Source of the DNA: Unio delphinus
Taxonomy: Eukaryota; Mollusca; Bivalvia; Unionida; Unionidae
Direction of reading: 5' to 3'
Assembly: GCA_029339505.1 (NCBI GenBank)
Contig: JAQISU010000033.1
Span: 3,609,001-3,673,000 of the forward strand
Length of the DNA stretch: 64,000 nucleotides
The stretch's first letter is position 1. Each line of letters begins with the position of its first letter. Positions 1 to 15,390 of the stretch are shown one piece after another. The notes under the pieces were generated by a model. It worked only from the letters and a program-made list of their open reading frames with translations, was not told the DNA's origin and did not search any database. The position numbers and the translations under genes are program-made.

Positions 1-1015
1 GGTGACTCCTGTTCTCTACATGTCGATGGTTCAATGGGTGCCTGTGGAGCAATTGAACAATCTGAAACTTTCACAGCTGATCGGGAAGGACAATTTACGG
101 CTGGTTGTGATGGAGATTTCACAGCTGGTATTGCTTCAGCTATCTGCTGTTGTGACACATGTGCAACTTCTTCCTGAGAATCTATTTGTGCGACTGTCTC
201 TTTAGCCGGCTCCTCCTGTTCAGTATCTGCTGATGGTTCAACGTGCGCAGGCGGAACAACTGAATGGGAAGGAGCTGTCACAATTGATTGTGAAGAAACT
301 TTCACGACCGGTTGTGCAGGAGATTTCACAACAAGTTGTGATGAAGATTTGACAATCGGTGCCTGCGATGCAAATGTATATGACGAAACTTTCACGGTTG
401 GTTGTGACGGAGATTTTGTAGCTAGTAGTGATTCAGATGTCTGCTTATGTGACACATGTGCAACTTCCTTCTGCGAATCTATTAGTACGACTGCAGTTCC
501 AGCCTGCTCCTCTTGTTCATTACCTGCTGCTGGTTCAATGGACGTATGTGGAGTAAATGAATGTGATTGATCTTTCACAGTTGATTGCGATGGAACTTTC
601 ACGGCTGGTGGTGATGGATTTTTCACAACTAGCTGTGACGGAGCCTTGTCATTTGGTACCTGTGGCGCGAAAGTCTCTGATGGAACTTTCACGACTGGTT
701 GTGATAGAGATTTTACGGCTGGTTCTGATGGAGTTTTTATCACTGATTCAGAAGTTCGTTGTCTTCCAATTTCAGTTGCTTTCGAAGTCTCCTTTCGAAT
801 TTCTTCTCTGGATGTGTGGGAAGCACCGCGTACCTTTTTGTGGTCAGCAATTATTTTCCCTGTGGATGTGTTTGGATACAAAATCTCTATGACCGATTTT
901 TGTGCCTGTGGGAGCTTTGTGGCGCTCCGTCGTTTATCATCACCGCCTGGGGCTGGTCTTTTAACCAGGACGTCCTCTGAAGTGCGCGTATCAGTCTCTT
1001 TCTTGCTTTCAGCAC
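1..1015 (-). CDS. Long internal exon of a Ser/Pro/Val/Lys-repeat protein (3' part of the RIIa-domain gene)
   Basis: One minus-strand frame is open from a splice acceptor at 1017-1016 (pyrimidine-rich tract ending TTGTAG) to the window edge, about 338 codons, so the exon is cut by the window. It begins with a charged stretch (ESKKETDTRTSEDVLVKRP) and then becomes a low-complexity chain of 9-11 residue units of the type K-S-P-S-Q-P-V-V-K. A larger acidic module (pattern EPxxxxEQEE, then IDSQxEVAHVS) recurs with its DNA near 513-540, 217-243 and, in part, 11-37. The acceptor leaves two bases before the first full codon, which fits the phase-1 donor of the exon at 15940-16107. The plus-strand frames here are shadows. 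Such Pro/Ser repeats suggest a disordered scaffold tail; no specific homologue is recognised. Confidence 0.72.
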
Positions 1016-1833
1016 CTACAAGAAAACAAAACAAAGAAACGCTAATAATATCATTCCCACAGGGAAACATTAAGCTATAAGGATGATCTGGATAATTTTG
1101 CATGACGGGGACCTACATCCTGAACACTATGATTGGTACCGAAAGATATGGTTTCCAAACGGCCAGTTCCTTACAGGTAAAGCCCTGGAAAGTCAAACCA
1201 AACGCCTCCACCCCCACTCCTCGTCAAAGCAGAAACTGTACATGGAATGCATTCACATGACTGAAATATTGACAGTAACGGAGATTTTTAAAAACAATCC
1301 CAGTGTTTCCCTTTACCCTTACTTGCGGTTCAGAGACCCCCACATTTTAAATACGACCCAAAGTTTTTATACCAAAGTTTGTTTTTTACTCTAACACCCA
1401 GTTTTGACACCAAGGTGATTTTTGACTCTCAATCTTGCACCCAAAGAGGAAGCACTGAATCCCAAAATGTATCTGAGTGTTCACTTCGTTAAAGTTTATA
1501 CTATATATATTCAGACTTTGAGCTTGAGCTTGAGTTTCGTGATGCAATAAATTCTCGAAAAGCAAGATCACGATAATACATAAAAAAGGAACATAATTGA
1601 CCTCTCAGATAACTGCTCAGAGGTATGTTTACTGTCATAGAGAGAAATTAAAAAAGCTCGATAAATTTAATTATTTCTGTATACTGTATACCTCAGCCTA
1701 TCATTAAGATCACTCATATATATGGTCTATATGGAGTCAAACGGGATTGTATGCTGACAAGGGGAATTTTAACGCTAAAAAGATCAATATGATTAATATT
1801 GGGGGACTTTATGGGGATATGATGAATATGTAT

Positions 1834-1834
<1 letters not shown>
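1016..1834. other. Intron sequence of the minus-strand gene, no further feature
   Basis: This AT-rich stretch follows the polypyrimidine tract of the acceptor for exon 1-1015. No conserved frame, RNA gene or transposon end is visible. Confidence 0.4.

Positions 1835-1869
<35 letters not shown>
1835..1869. repeat. (CT)n microsatellite
   Basis: A pure CT dinucleotide run of about 35 bp. Confidence 0.95.
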
Positions 1870-1872
<3 letters not shown>

Positions 1873-2309
1873 ATTATGCCGTGACGACCGAACCTAACCA
1901 CAGCTCCATCCTAAGCACTGGTTAGTTTCTAGTGATTTAGTCCTCATTAGTAGGGTTTCAGGCGTTATTCTTGCATTGGGGTGATGCTGCTCTCTATACA
2001 TGCGTGAGCAATTTCAAATAAAACGTCAATAAGATGCATGCGTGGGTGTTCTATTCTGACAGAAATTAATACTTTTTAAAAAAGTTAGTATTTTGAAGGA
2101 TTTAATGCAATGGGTCAAAACGAGAGGGATTTTAATCAGCAGCCGCAAGCCAAGGTCAGTCGAAAGAAATGTATTAATTACTAGCGATCGTCCGATAGTC
2201 AGAAGGGATGGAAGGCTGAAACAGCGCAAAACTTCAGAATGCAATACGACCCGACAGCTACCAGTAACGTCAGAAGAAAAAAGGCGGAGACCTTTTAACA
2301 TATCTAGAT

Positions 2310-2437
2310 TAGGGGTCTCCAACACGCGGCCCGCCAAGCCGTATCCTGTCATGAGATATAGCAAAGGTGATGCGGTCCAAAGGCCATCGAAAATGCCCTC
2401 ATGCGGCCCTCGGGGTGGTTTGAGTTGGAGACCTCTG
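2310..2437. mobile_element. Short hAT-type MITE (128 bp)
   Basis: The ends are inverted: the left end reads TAGGGGTCTCCAAC and the right end, reverse-complemented, CAGAGGTCTCCAAC. The inside is rich in GCGGCCCGC-type sequence, as is common in non-autonomous hAT elements. The flanks are an 8-bp direct repeat with one mismatch, ATCTAGAT at 2302-2309 and ATCTAGGT at 2438-2445, the size expected for hAT. There is no coding capacity. Confidence 0.72.
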
Positions 2438-2445
2438 ATCTAGGT

Positions 2446-5429
<2,984 letters not shown>

Positions 5430-5430
<1 letters not shown>

Positions 5431-6010
5431 GATGTTACAAAGATATATCAATCACATTGTGAAAGTTGTATATGGAGCAGAACAATTCCGATAGACACCA
5501 TTTATCTATGAAGTGAACCAGCTTGAGTTTGGAAAAGTCAGTTTTGATTTTACATATAAGTCTGGATAGAAAGAAGGACAACAGTGCAATACTAGTTAAT
5601 GCTTTGTTTATGGTAGTAAGCACGAATATGTTTAATCCATGTGGGATACTTACATTCAGCGCACAATAAGAGGTAAGCGTCCTCGAATTCTAGTTCCGGG
5701 AACGATGCATCTTTCGGAAAAAGTCCGAATTTATAACAAGTCTAGAAGGTACTGAAAATGTGTTCGGATAGTTTTTTAAAACCATTTAATGACTAAATGT
5801 TGTAGTGAAATAATTAATGTACATTCTAAAAACAGATGATCAACAGTTTCTATACCACCGCAAAAAGTGCATAATTTCGATTTGAAAATCGTTTTCGAAA
5901 ACGGATTCGAATTTACAAGTAAGATATAATGGATAGTTTTAAAACATATATCTCTATATGTATATCTCAAGATCTATAAATTGATTTTGTTCATTTTTCC
6001 AAAAAGTGGA
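5430..6010 (-). mobile_element. 3' remnant of a LINE with a reverse-transcriptase zinc-knuckle
   Basis: Minus-strand translations hold the pattern LCTFCGGIETVDHLFLEC at about 5810-5870, a CxxC...HxxxxC knuckle found at the C-terminus of many LINE reverse transcriptases (zf-RVT). Further minus-strand frames (to 5435) look like the decayed sequence after it. Several stops and frameshifts show it is dead. The clade cannot be fixed from this fragment. Confidence 0.5.
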
Positions 6011-7100
6011 CAAGTATAATTAATATAATCTTCCACTTAGGGTTTTGAAAACATGTTTATGTTGTCACCGATAAATGATCTTACTTAGGACCTGACCAAA
6101 AATGAACGTGGTTTTTTTATTCATGAAAGGGTTTAAATATTAGTATGCATTTTTTTAAATATAAAATTGGGTGCATATCAGGTATGGACGTATTTGTTGT
6201 TTTCTTTCTGAATTTTTTATTCTGGCATGAGTACATTTGGATCTAAATTATTTTGTCCCTTGACGGCCCTTATAAATTCCCTCTCTATGTAAAAAGAGCA
6301 GAACAGATAATTAACATACTAAAATTAAGATTTAAGTCAATTTTAAACACATAGTGAATTGTATATGAGAGCTAGAAATGTTCTTATAAGGCATTAATAC
6401 CGTTGCCGATAGAACACTATTGAATGCAAAGGTAATCTCAAATTAAACTAGGGTTCATAGTTTTGTCACATTTTGAAAGAAACGAATTAAAATGATCTTT
6501 ACAGACGCCTTTTTAAAGAACTCAGAGCCAAATTTGGCTTCATTCTTTAAAATATATCGAGTTTGACTGAAGTTTACCATTTTTTGAGTAAATTTGGGCG
6601 CGCAGTCAAATCTACATAGAAATATAAAGTGAAAATTGAACAAATAACTACAAGTCTAGTTCAGATTAAGACTCATGGCAAAGATGGTCTCAGTTCATGA
6701 AAATTTCACAACACGAATCCGTGGAAAATAAAATTCACGAATGGACAAAGATATAGGCACCTCCCTATATTGGTATCGTGTTTGAAACGGTTAACACGAA
6801 AACGAAATTAAGCGCGCAGGATGTCCGAAATAATATGGGACACTGAAAGCTGCTGACTTTCTATACAGGAGTTTAATCCATGCCCTAGACAATATTCTAC
6901 TTAACATGGGAGTAGCAGTATCAAAGTGATTAAAAATGCGTGACCAGAAGGGCACGACAAGGCGCCTTACCCCAGTTACCTTAAAGGTGTTATACTTTTA
7001 GATAACAATCCAAAGCGATCTATCTAAAAATGTCGTCTTCCCTCAATCGGTGTTTCAATACGCTTGTGAACTGTTAATTGGTTCACAGCAGATGGTTAGA
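6011..7100. other. Noncoding stretch, nothing recognised
   Basis: AT-rich; stop codons in all frames, no RNA gene or transposon ends seen. Confidence 0.4.
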
Positions 7101-7335
7101 TGAGTTGCGATGGCTCACTGGCTAGCCTGCTTGACTCGCAACCGAAAGGCGCAGGTTCGAATCCATTCATCGGATAAGCCGAGATCGACTACGGTGACGT
7201 GTCATTGTGCAAGGTAGTTTATTCCAATCAGTTCTGTCCGCAATAACCTACTAAGCCAATCCAAACAAAGCCAGATGATGAAATGTGAAATCCGGTTGAA
7301 TGAATCATCAAGACGCTGACTAACACCAAATATAA
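7101..7335 (+). mobile_element. tRNA-derived SINE-like fragment (third family)
   Basis: A pol III type A-box (around TGGCTCACTGGCTAGC, from 7109) is followed about 40 bp later by a B-box, GGTTCGAATCC, at 7153-7163. The tail is a non-tRNA body. No clean target duplication is seen. It could also be an isolated tRNA pseudogene. Confidence 0.45.
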
Positions 7336-7675
7336 AATCGATAGATTGATAATATATACATATATACATCCGCCTGTGGAAGACTTATTTGCTATAGCAT
7401 GAAAAGATAAATGCGTGTAGTTGAAGACAAGTGCACCTGTTCAAGGACCAGTACAGTGGCACTGTGTTTGCAGCGAAAACAATTACTGGTCTACATCTCA
7501 GATCTAATTTTGCTACATATGTTGGGTTCTTCAGAGTTCTAGACATAATATGCATGAATTCAGGCACTGTAATTATGAACCCCTCTGTGCACAAATATAT
7601 GTTAATGAGAATTAACATGACATATTGGATTGTCTCCATAAATTTTACATTTGATTACATTGCCACTTTTTGAAC

Positions 7676-7900
7676 GACCAGCGTCCAGTTGTCTACTGAT
7701 CGACACTTACTAACCAGCACATGATCTAAATGACCAACATCCAGTCGTCTACCGACCAACACTCAAACTTAATAACACGTTATTTAATTTATCAATACTT
7801 TCTTATTTATCGAGCAGCAGTCACTACGTGTTCTAATATTACTAAATACCCACACTATAATAATCACTAAGGCGTTCCAATAACCCACATTAATTCATTT
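7676..7900. repeat. Degenerate tandem repeat (inverted relative of 12440-12900)
   Basis: Loose units of the type GACCAGCGTCCAGTTGTCTACTGATCGACACT recur with divergence (written here only in part). Their reverse complement resembles the TTGGTTAGTAAGTGTGGGTG-type units at 12440-12900. Confidence 0.5.
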
Positions 7901-8485
7901 ATTAAGCAATACCCCATTGTATGAACATCTGTATGAAGATAAACAACACCAACACGTAACATTTGGTACCGGTTCGCTTTATTGTTTCGTCACACTGAAT
8001 TCAAACTCAATTCAATATTAGTATTAGTTACTTCATTAAATACTTTAGACGGTTTCCATACTACAATAATGTGTCATTTCAGCCGATTGATAAAATTATG
8101 TCGGAGACGGAACGTCTGTTTAAGAAAACATATGGGATTCAATGTCTTTATATAATATATCCAAAAGGTCTCAATAAAAAAAAAGTTTGTATCACGTTCA
8201 TTAATAAACAAATTCAAGATGTATTTCGCAGTTTTTGTGTTCATATGTTCCTGTTTATAATGATAATTATATATGCTTATTCCACTTTAACCCAAAATAC
8301 AAAATTTCAATTTTTATCTGCGCAATAATGACAGTAATAAAGATAAAGAGGATTAATATATGTTCTTTTAAAATTTATTGTGAGCCATTTATGTATTGAT
8401 ATGTTACTAAAAATATAATGCTGATATTATTTTTAGAACTTTTTCCATAAGTTATGGGGCCGTCCATTTAGTATGTACGCATGGA

Positions 8486-8488
<3 letters not shown>

Positions 8489-8528
<40 letters not shown>
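8489..8528. repeat. (TA)n microsatellite
   Basis: About 40 bp of TA dinucleotides. Confidence 0.95.
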
Positions 8529-8533
<5 letters not shown>

Positions 8534-9280
8534 TTATATATAATAAAAAAAAACAAATGCATAAACAATACAGTTATATTGAATTCCTTGCGATTTTCGC
8601 TGCAGACTGCGCATGGGAAATATTGTCACAAATTAACATTCAGACATTCATATAGTTTTAAACCATTTCTTCTTGTTCAGTATCTATAGTAATTCTTCGT
8701 TCGTTTTGTTATTCCTACTCCGCCTTTCTTCACTTTTCTACTCTTACACTTTTTTTACTTTGGCGAGTTGCATTTTACGTTTTATCAAATATTTTTTTAA
8801 GTAGGTTTTTTTTAAAAATATTGTATTATTATTTTATATTGTTTTTGTTTATTTATTTCTTCGGAGTTAAAGCACGTGGCAAAGCCTGTATTATCATTTA
8901 CGTTAAGTCATACGGTAAGTTGTGGCTTGTTCTAATATTTCAGACAGGATAAGCATCGGACTTTTCCAAGGTGGAGCTAGAATTGTACCTAACAATAAAA
9001 GGTTGAAATGTGTATATCACTTTAATACATTGTGCAAAGACGCAGTTTTATTAAAGCTTAGTTTACTTTTTGTAACGTTCATATCTTAAAATGTCAAATT
9101 ATCCTAGTTTTTTTAATACAAGTCAGCAGCATTAATATACATGATAAAATTAATCTAAGGTGTAATCATTTTAAAGATTTATACATTTGTATATTGTGAA
9201 AGTTTCCAGTTTAATAATAATCTTATTATTACAGGAACATTTAGCTGAATACAGGCCCAATATCTGTATCGCATTCACAT
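8529..9280. other. AT-rich noncoding stretch
   Basis: Poly-T rich sequence without a supported frame. Confidence 0.4.
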
Positions 9281-11900
9281 TTGTCTGATTCCTACAGCAA
9301 GAATACCCCACTTACGTCATCTACGGAGAGTACCTATCTTCTGCAGATTTGACATGTCCGCCATAAATTAGATTTCATCACGACCTACTTAGATTATTCT
9401 GACATTATTGCACTTACAGAGACTCGTCTAGATGATAGTTACAGCCGGTCATCTTAAGTTAGATGGTTATCCAGTTAAGTGTGAACGAACAAATCCTGTG
9501 GAGATGTTATGGTTTATATTTCTGAACAAAAATAATTTCAAATTATGTACCAATCTATTGATAAGTAATCTTGAAGAGATAGAAATAGGGATATACATAT
9601 TTGTAAAAGGGATGAAGCTTGTGATCTATCGTTTTCCATCTGCTTCGTCACATTTCGGGACTCATTTAATATCATTATTGAGCTAGGCTTCAATGTCTGT
9701 GATAAAATTATCCTTTTGGGTGATGTAAACGAGGACCTAATCAGTGCTGAGATCTCAGAGATGTAGTGATGCATATTGACATGCAACATATAATTGATCT
9801 GCCGAAAAGTGTAACAGATAGTTCTGCAACTCTGTTAAATCCCATTATTATATCTCCGACCATAGATGTTCTAAACTCTAAAGTGATCACAAAGGCCTTC
9901 TATTTAATTACTCGGCAGCATTATGACTGTTATACCTGTTATGAACAATAAGTAGTGCTTTATAATAAAGCGGATTTTTAAAAAATAATCGTATAACAGT
10001 TATGGACAGCACAACTAAGGAGACTGTGGTAATGTCAATGGTGCCGTTGCAACTTTTACTTCGTTGTAGATTCAATTTGTATATTACCGAATACTGTTAA
10101 GCACAAGAACCGTTCGGCTCAGGAACAAATGCTGGTAGGATATCGCAACACACGGAAAATGGAGAAGTGCGAATTTCATGGAGCAAATAGTTATTAATAG
10201 TAATAATCATTTTCATTGTGAAAAATGCACAAATAAAGTAGGCAGTAAAGCCAATATCCAAAAAAATAGTAAAATAAATATTCTTAACTTTTGAGAATAC
10301 TGGTTCTGTTGGTGTAATTCGAAATTATACTGGAAATATATGCGTCATTTTGTCAAAGAAATTTAAAACAAAATAAAAATCTTTACTAAGGAGCATTCAT
10401 GCGAATGGTTTATTACATGTAGCATTTTGAGATGCAGAAAAAACAGAATGCCTTAAATTCTTTTTTCGCTGCTACAACGAAGGTTGCTGACAACAATATC
10501 ATTATGTCGGATGTTCACTTGAAAACGAATAACTAACTAATATATTAATGACATAACAAAACAAGACATTTCTAATCTAATCAACCCGTCCACAAAGCAT
10601 ATGGCGCGGATAAAATAAGTCAGTAGATAGATGCTCAAAGGAACGGTCGCATCTAAAGTTAAATCACGCTGAATTATATTTAGCATGCCCCTCGTTTTAA
10701 AAAATAACACTGTTTCAATATCTACAGTAAGCCACCAAAGTAATGCCAGTGTATGAAAAGGAATCCGCTATTGATTCTTCAAATTAGAAGCCTATTTTAT
10801 TGAGTTGTGTTGAGAAAGTTATAGAAAAAAGTAGGTTAAACTATCTCTACAACCGTCAACATTCAAATATTAATCAGGTTTTCTTCCCAACGACTCTACA
10901 GTATTTCAGCTCATAGATATGTAGCATAGGACACGAAATGAGCTTAATAACAAAGATGACAAGTCCATGATCTTTTGCAATATCCTTGAAGATTTGATTG
11001 AATTTCGCATAAAGGTGGTGATACATAAATTAAAGCACAATGGCATTGATGGTACTTTTATTTATTGTGCATATTAACGACCTATTCAGTGCAACGGAAT
11101 TGTTTGTTGATGAGTGTTCACTGGTGTATTAATCAAATGACACTAATGAAAATGAATATATACTAAACACAGCGTTACAAACTAGTGACGATTCTTCAAG
11201 ACAGTTGTTAGTTGACCTCACTCCAACTACAAGTGATGTACGGTAATGGTATTCTCCCATAAGCTAGAGCCGGTTTTTGTTGTTGTTAAGAACTAATATT
11301 AAAAAGTGAGATACACTATTTTGTTGAGTTCCATAAGCATCTTGACCAAATATACTGATAAAAAATTTCTGCTGATCTAAAAAAAAATGATAGCTGCCTA
11401 GAAAAGACTAAAATTATAAGTTTAGCCGAAAGACGTTAGAAAGGATATATTTCGCCAAGATGCTAATACATCTGTCCCATACTATAAGATAATGATGCTA
11501 AATGGAACCGTTATCCGGCTGAAGACTCTCTTAGAATCATCTTAAGCAGGGAAAATTGTGACTGGTCATTGTTTCGTAAGATTTATGAAGAAAATGTTAG
11601 TCGTAAGCCACATTACTTTCATCAAACTGTATAGGTGTATCTCCTTCGAATCTTGCTCAGCGTCTAACCGCTCACCACTGTTTGGCGAGACAAACATGTA
11701 TAAACTTAAAACTACGAACAATTTTAATCGAATTAAGCAAGACTCGACATAAGTAGAAGCTACTTGCTAAGTTGCTACAGTCTTCTGTTCTTGTTCGGAA
11801 CTCACTCCCAAATTCAGTAAAGGTAAAAAGTAACTAGACTTTCTCTAGAAATAAAATGGAGGCTAAGACATTACAAGTGCCTAACCACTTTTTCGTTGGT
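9281..11900 (+). mobile_element. Decayed non-LTR retrotransposon with endonuclease, RT and C-terminal parts
   Basis: Conceptual translation of the plus strand shows pieces in the order expected for a CR1/L2-like LINE. The pattern DIIALTETRLDD of the apurinic-type endonuclease lies near 9396-9434. A second endonuclease motif, LLGDVNEDL, is at about 9712-9740. A reverse-transcriptase start-like segment (LLEKVIEK) is at about 10800, and an RT active-site relic (DECSLVY, from a DD-type box) near 11110. A C-terminal segment resembling VRNSLPNSVK lies near 11795-11825. Many stops and frameshifts separate these pieces, so the copy cannot be active. The order and spacing of the motifs support one element, not several fragments. 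Exact ends are not visible. Confidence 0.68.
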
Positions 11901-11977
11901 AACAAGAAACTTTATATTCTATATACAAGAATTAGAAATAATTACAGTGATTTACATAATGATTTATATCCTAATCG

Positions 11978-12271
11978 ACTACTCTGATGGCCTTAGTGGC
12001 TACAGTGTCCGTCTCGGATGCGGGAAATCGTAACCAAGTCATACCAAGACAAAAATGATAGCAGCAGCTGCCTCGCTTGGTGCATAGCATTAAGAGGTTA
12101 GTGTTAGGACTGGTAGGCCTGGTGTCTGGATTATGCGACTGGGTGGGACATGATGTCGCGTGTCTGCGGCATGATGTCATAGAGCTATACATCACTGTTA
12201 ACTGCCACACTGCAGACATCGTAGCGATATGACTGAAATTGTTAAAGCTACGTTATAATCAAAATGCATAC
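11978..12271 (+). mobile_element. tRNA-derived SINE, family B (Meta-domain type), full copy
   Basis: The head (TGATGGCCTTAGTGGCTA) resembles a tRNA A-box. The body carries TTAGTGTTAGGACTGGT and GACTGGGTGGGACATGATG, shared with three more copies in this window, and the tail is ATATGACTGAAATTGTTAAA. A perfect 12-bp target duplication, ATATCCTAATCG, lies at 11966-11977 and 12272-12283. The body and tail resemble Meta-domain SINEs of bivalves as remembered; the family name is not certain. Confidence 0.85.
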
Positions 12272-12439
12272 ATATCCTAATCGTTGTGTACTGTGGAGAT
12301 GATGTAGCAAGAGATGATATAGCAAATGCATGCAGTTACATATTTACTTGCAAATAATATAATAAATAGTTAAGCAAATTGATTCAAAATCTAAATCTTC
12401 TCTATATAACAGCGACACATAATTTGTTATACGGATCTT

Positions 12440-12900
12440 CAGTAGACTGGTGCCGGTCAGTTAAAAGACGCATTGGTTAGTAAGTGTGGGTGCTACTCAG
12501 TAGAACGGTGTATTGGATAGTAAGAACAGGCTTTGGTCGTCAAACGGTATATTGGTTAGTAAAAAAGTATGAATTGGTCAGGCAAAACTTCGTATTGGTT
12601 AGTGGTTGTTGATGCTGGTGTGTTGTTAAGGAGGTCGAGCAGTTGGTCAATAGATGGCTCGATGATGGTCAGTCAAACAGAGTATTTGAAGGTGTGGGTG
12701 AAGGTTAATTCAAACAGCGTGTTTGTCAGTCCAAATGGCGTATTGGATAGCAAGTGTGGGTGCTAATTAATAAATGAACATGCGTTGGTCACTAAAATGA
12801 CGTATTGGTTAGTAAGTGTGGGTGTTACCCAGGAGATATCAAAGAGCTGGTCACCCAACCGTGTGATGTAAGGACTATGGGTGGTGATCAGTAGACCACA
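12440..12900. repeat. Degenerate tandem repeat
   Basis: Units built around GCATTGGTTAGTAAGTGTGG, GTATTGGATAGTAAG and TTGGTCGTCAAACGG recur every 35-60 bp with strong divergence. The short frame at 12569-12766 lies inside it and is not a gene. Confidence 0.6.
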
Positions 12901-12997
12901 AGCAGTCTAATATTAAAATCCTCTTGTCACTATACAGACCCATCAAGTTCAACCTATAGTCTAGGGAATTATAGGGAAATGGAATATGTAATATTAA

Positions 12998-13548
12998 CAC
13001 ATTAACCCCTAGCACCAAGTTTACGGGGCATGAAGTAGTAGCCTACTTCCAAGGTCTGTAGCATTGAGGTTATGCAAGATACACTAAAGTGGGTGGTATT
13101 AAGTAAAGGTTGACAGATTTAGCTCTACAATGATAGCAAATAATCTGGACATTTTAGATGCACTAGAAAATACAGAGGGAAAAACCTAATTTTATAGACA
13201 CATTTTTTCCCCACCCAAAATTTGCCCATGGTCGGAATCTACAATTTAGACTTTATGGCCTCAGATCTAAGGCAGACCGGTTTTGAAGTGCATACAGACA
13301 GGTGAACCTATGCATTAAGTAGGATAAGTGCACATTTTGAATATGGAGTCTTCTACATGCGAAAATTATGGGTCCGTTAACCAAACTAACCAATGGAAAA
13401 CATTTTTTTTAAAGCACAATTAGGCATTGGACTAATGGAAAATTGCATGGAAGTCGATGTATTAGGATGTATTCAGAAATAGAACCCAAAATGTGTTTCC
13501 TACTAGTATTTCATGCGAAAACAGCAAAAAACTCCAGAGGTTAATGTG
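12998..13548. mobile_element. TTAA-flanked MITE (piggyBac-like), 551 bp
   Basis: Inverted ends CACATTAACCCCTAG (left) and CACATTAACCTCTGG (right, reverse-complemented) match at 13 of 15 bases. TTAA lies directly outside both ends, at 12994-12997 and 13549-13552. TTAA duplication is the signature of piggyBac-type transposition. There is no transposase frame. Confidence 0.65.
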
Positions 13549-13690
13549 TTAAAGACAAATAATAAATTCTTATTATTCTCGTACAAGCAAGTAATTTTAA
13601 TCACACGAACCCATATCACTCCACAAAACTTTATACAGTACACACACAAAAAAAATGAAGCATGTTTCCATGGTGTAGAACCTAAACGTA

Positions 13691-13919
13691 GGGGCCCCGA
13701 GTGGCCGAGTAGTCTAAAGCGCTCTCCGTTACAAATCACTGCCATCTCACCTCTGGCTGCGTGGGTTCGAATCTCAGATTCTTCCAGTGTGGGTATGTAA
13801 GAAAGTTTGCCAGTAGCGTCTCGTTTCTCCCGGGTTCTTCCTCCACCATTAATACTGGCCACCATGTATAGCCTATCGTGTGCTGAAAAGTAGCGTTAAA
13901 CTCTACAGTAACAACAACA
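13691..13919 (+). mobile_element. tRNA-derived SINE, family A
   Basis: It starts GGCCCCGAGTGGCCGAGTAG (A-box region) with a B-box GGGTTCGAATCTC at 13762-13774. The body includes CTTCCTCCACCATTAATACTGGCC and ends GTGCTGAAAAGTAGCGTTAAA. Two further copies occur at 18725 and 52926. A short possible target duplication, TAAACGT, is seen on both sides. The reading frames at 13503-13865 belong to it and are not genes. Confidence 0.82.
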
Positions 13920-14257
13920 TAAACGTTTGTTATGAAAGAAGAGTAGTTAGATTTATTTATAAACAGTACATGTTTTGAAGTTACATTTTCTATGGGCCTG
14001 CCGAAAAATTAAATAACGAGATTATAAACCAAGAGCGTGAATGGCATGTGCGAGAGACTTGTCCACCGTCTTGTCGCATTAATTCGAAGCATAATATAAG
14101 GCGTCTCGTCTTGGTCCAGATTTACTTGACTGTTATAAATGTATTTTTCATCGTGGGTTTGTTATATCGTTCTGTCCTTTTGTGGCCTAGAGGAGATTCA
14201 AGCATGTAGAGTCAACAGGTTGAATGTATCAAAATTTATCCATCAGCATCTAATTAA

Positions 14258-14690
14258 CACATTAACCCCTAGCGACGATTTTACCGGGCATGTTGTAGTA
14301 GCTAACTTCCAAGGTCTGTAGCGTCAAGGTCATACATGATACACTAAAGTGGGTGGTATCATAGAAAGGTAGACAGATGTAGCTCTACAATGATAGCAAA
14401 TAATCTGGGCATTTTAGTTGCACTACAAAATACAGAGGGAAAAAACCGAAGTTTTTGGACCCGTTTTTTTTTTCCACCCAAAAATCGCCCATGGTCGGAT
14501 TCCCAATTTGTGTCCAGGTGACTTATGGCCTCAGATCTACGGCAGGCCGGTCTGAAGTGCACCTGTGCAAACAGTAGGATAAGGTGGACATTTTAAATAC
14601 AGAGTCTTCTACATACGAAAAAAAAAAGTCCAATTTTTAACCTTCTCTTCATGCGCCAGCAAACCAATGAAAAACATTTTTTAACAGCGA
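14258..14690 (+). mobile_element. Truncated second copy of the TTAA-flanked MITE
   Basis: It opens with TTAA at 14254-14257 and CACATTAACCCCTAG, then follows 12998-13400 closely (for example CTACAATGATAGCAAATAAT in both). Similarity fades near 14690, and no right inverted end is found. Confidence 0.62.
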
Positions 14691-15195
14691 TTTTCACAGA
14701 TTTAAAGCTCAGTTCAACGCTTTAGTCTTGTTGCGACTCAATTCCACTACCGGTACACGTTTAAACATTCAAGCCTCTCTTCTCGGTTCAAAGAAATTTC
14801 TATTTATGATTTGATCGACATTTGCAATGGAAGTGAAGTAAATTTCCTTTAGCACGAAGCAGTGCCCAAGAGAATCCAACAACTCGTGCTTGAAGATAAA
14901 CAAAACGTGGCCACCATGATCCAAAATGGTGCATTAAAGCTACTTCTAAGCTAACGTTGGGTATTTTTCATTAGTGTAACTATGATTCTGCTCTCATTTG
15001 AGTCTCCGATTTCCTCCTGTAAAGCAATTATAACAAACAATTGTACTCAAATGAGCCCTACAGCCACACGATATCACATTTTTGAGACCTAAGTCAATTC
15101 AATCAAGAAATAGGTTTATGGAAAAGTGTTGAAGGAAAGACAGGGAAAAAAACCTTTGCAAACGTGCTAGATTCAAAGAACGGATATTTTATTCC
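14691..15195. other. Noncoding stretch, nothing recognised
   Basis: No supported frame, RNA or transposon end. Confidence 0.4.
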
Positions 15196-15390
15196 TGAGC
15201 AGCGGTGGCTCATTTTTAGAGTGCCGAATTCTCAACCAAAAGAATGCGAATTCGAATCCTACTTGAGCTAGCCTAGGTCTACTCCTGTATTGTGTCCATG
15301 GCTAATCTACTGTACTCCCATCGTCTCGGCACTAAATATGTATCATCAATGTCATGATGTTCCGTTAAATAGCAACTAAGCATTGGTTTT
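15196..15390 (+). mobile_element. Possible tRNA-derived SINE fragment
   Basis: GAGCAGCGGTGGCTCATTTT is followed by a B-box-like GAATTCGAATCC, arranged like the fragments at 7101 and 46250. No target duplication was found. Confidence 0.35.

Noticed and set aside
2..1080. Plus-strand frames at 2-205, 349-570, 557-892 and 646-1080
   Set aside because: They are shadows of the open minus-strand repeat exon, with odd Cys/Leu-rich composition and no splice support.
11971..12219. An 82-residue minus-strand frame
   Set aside because: It is the antisense of a family B SINE with target duplications.
13503..13865. A 120-residue minus-strand frame and its 95-residue plus counterpart, and similar ones at 18684-18983
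   Set aside because: They lie within copies of one tRNA-derived SINE.
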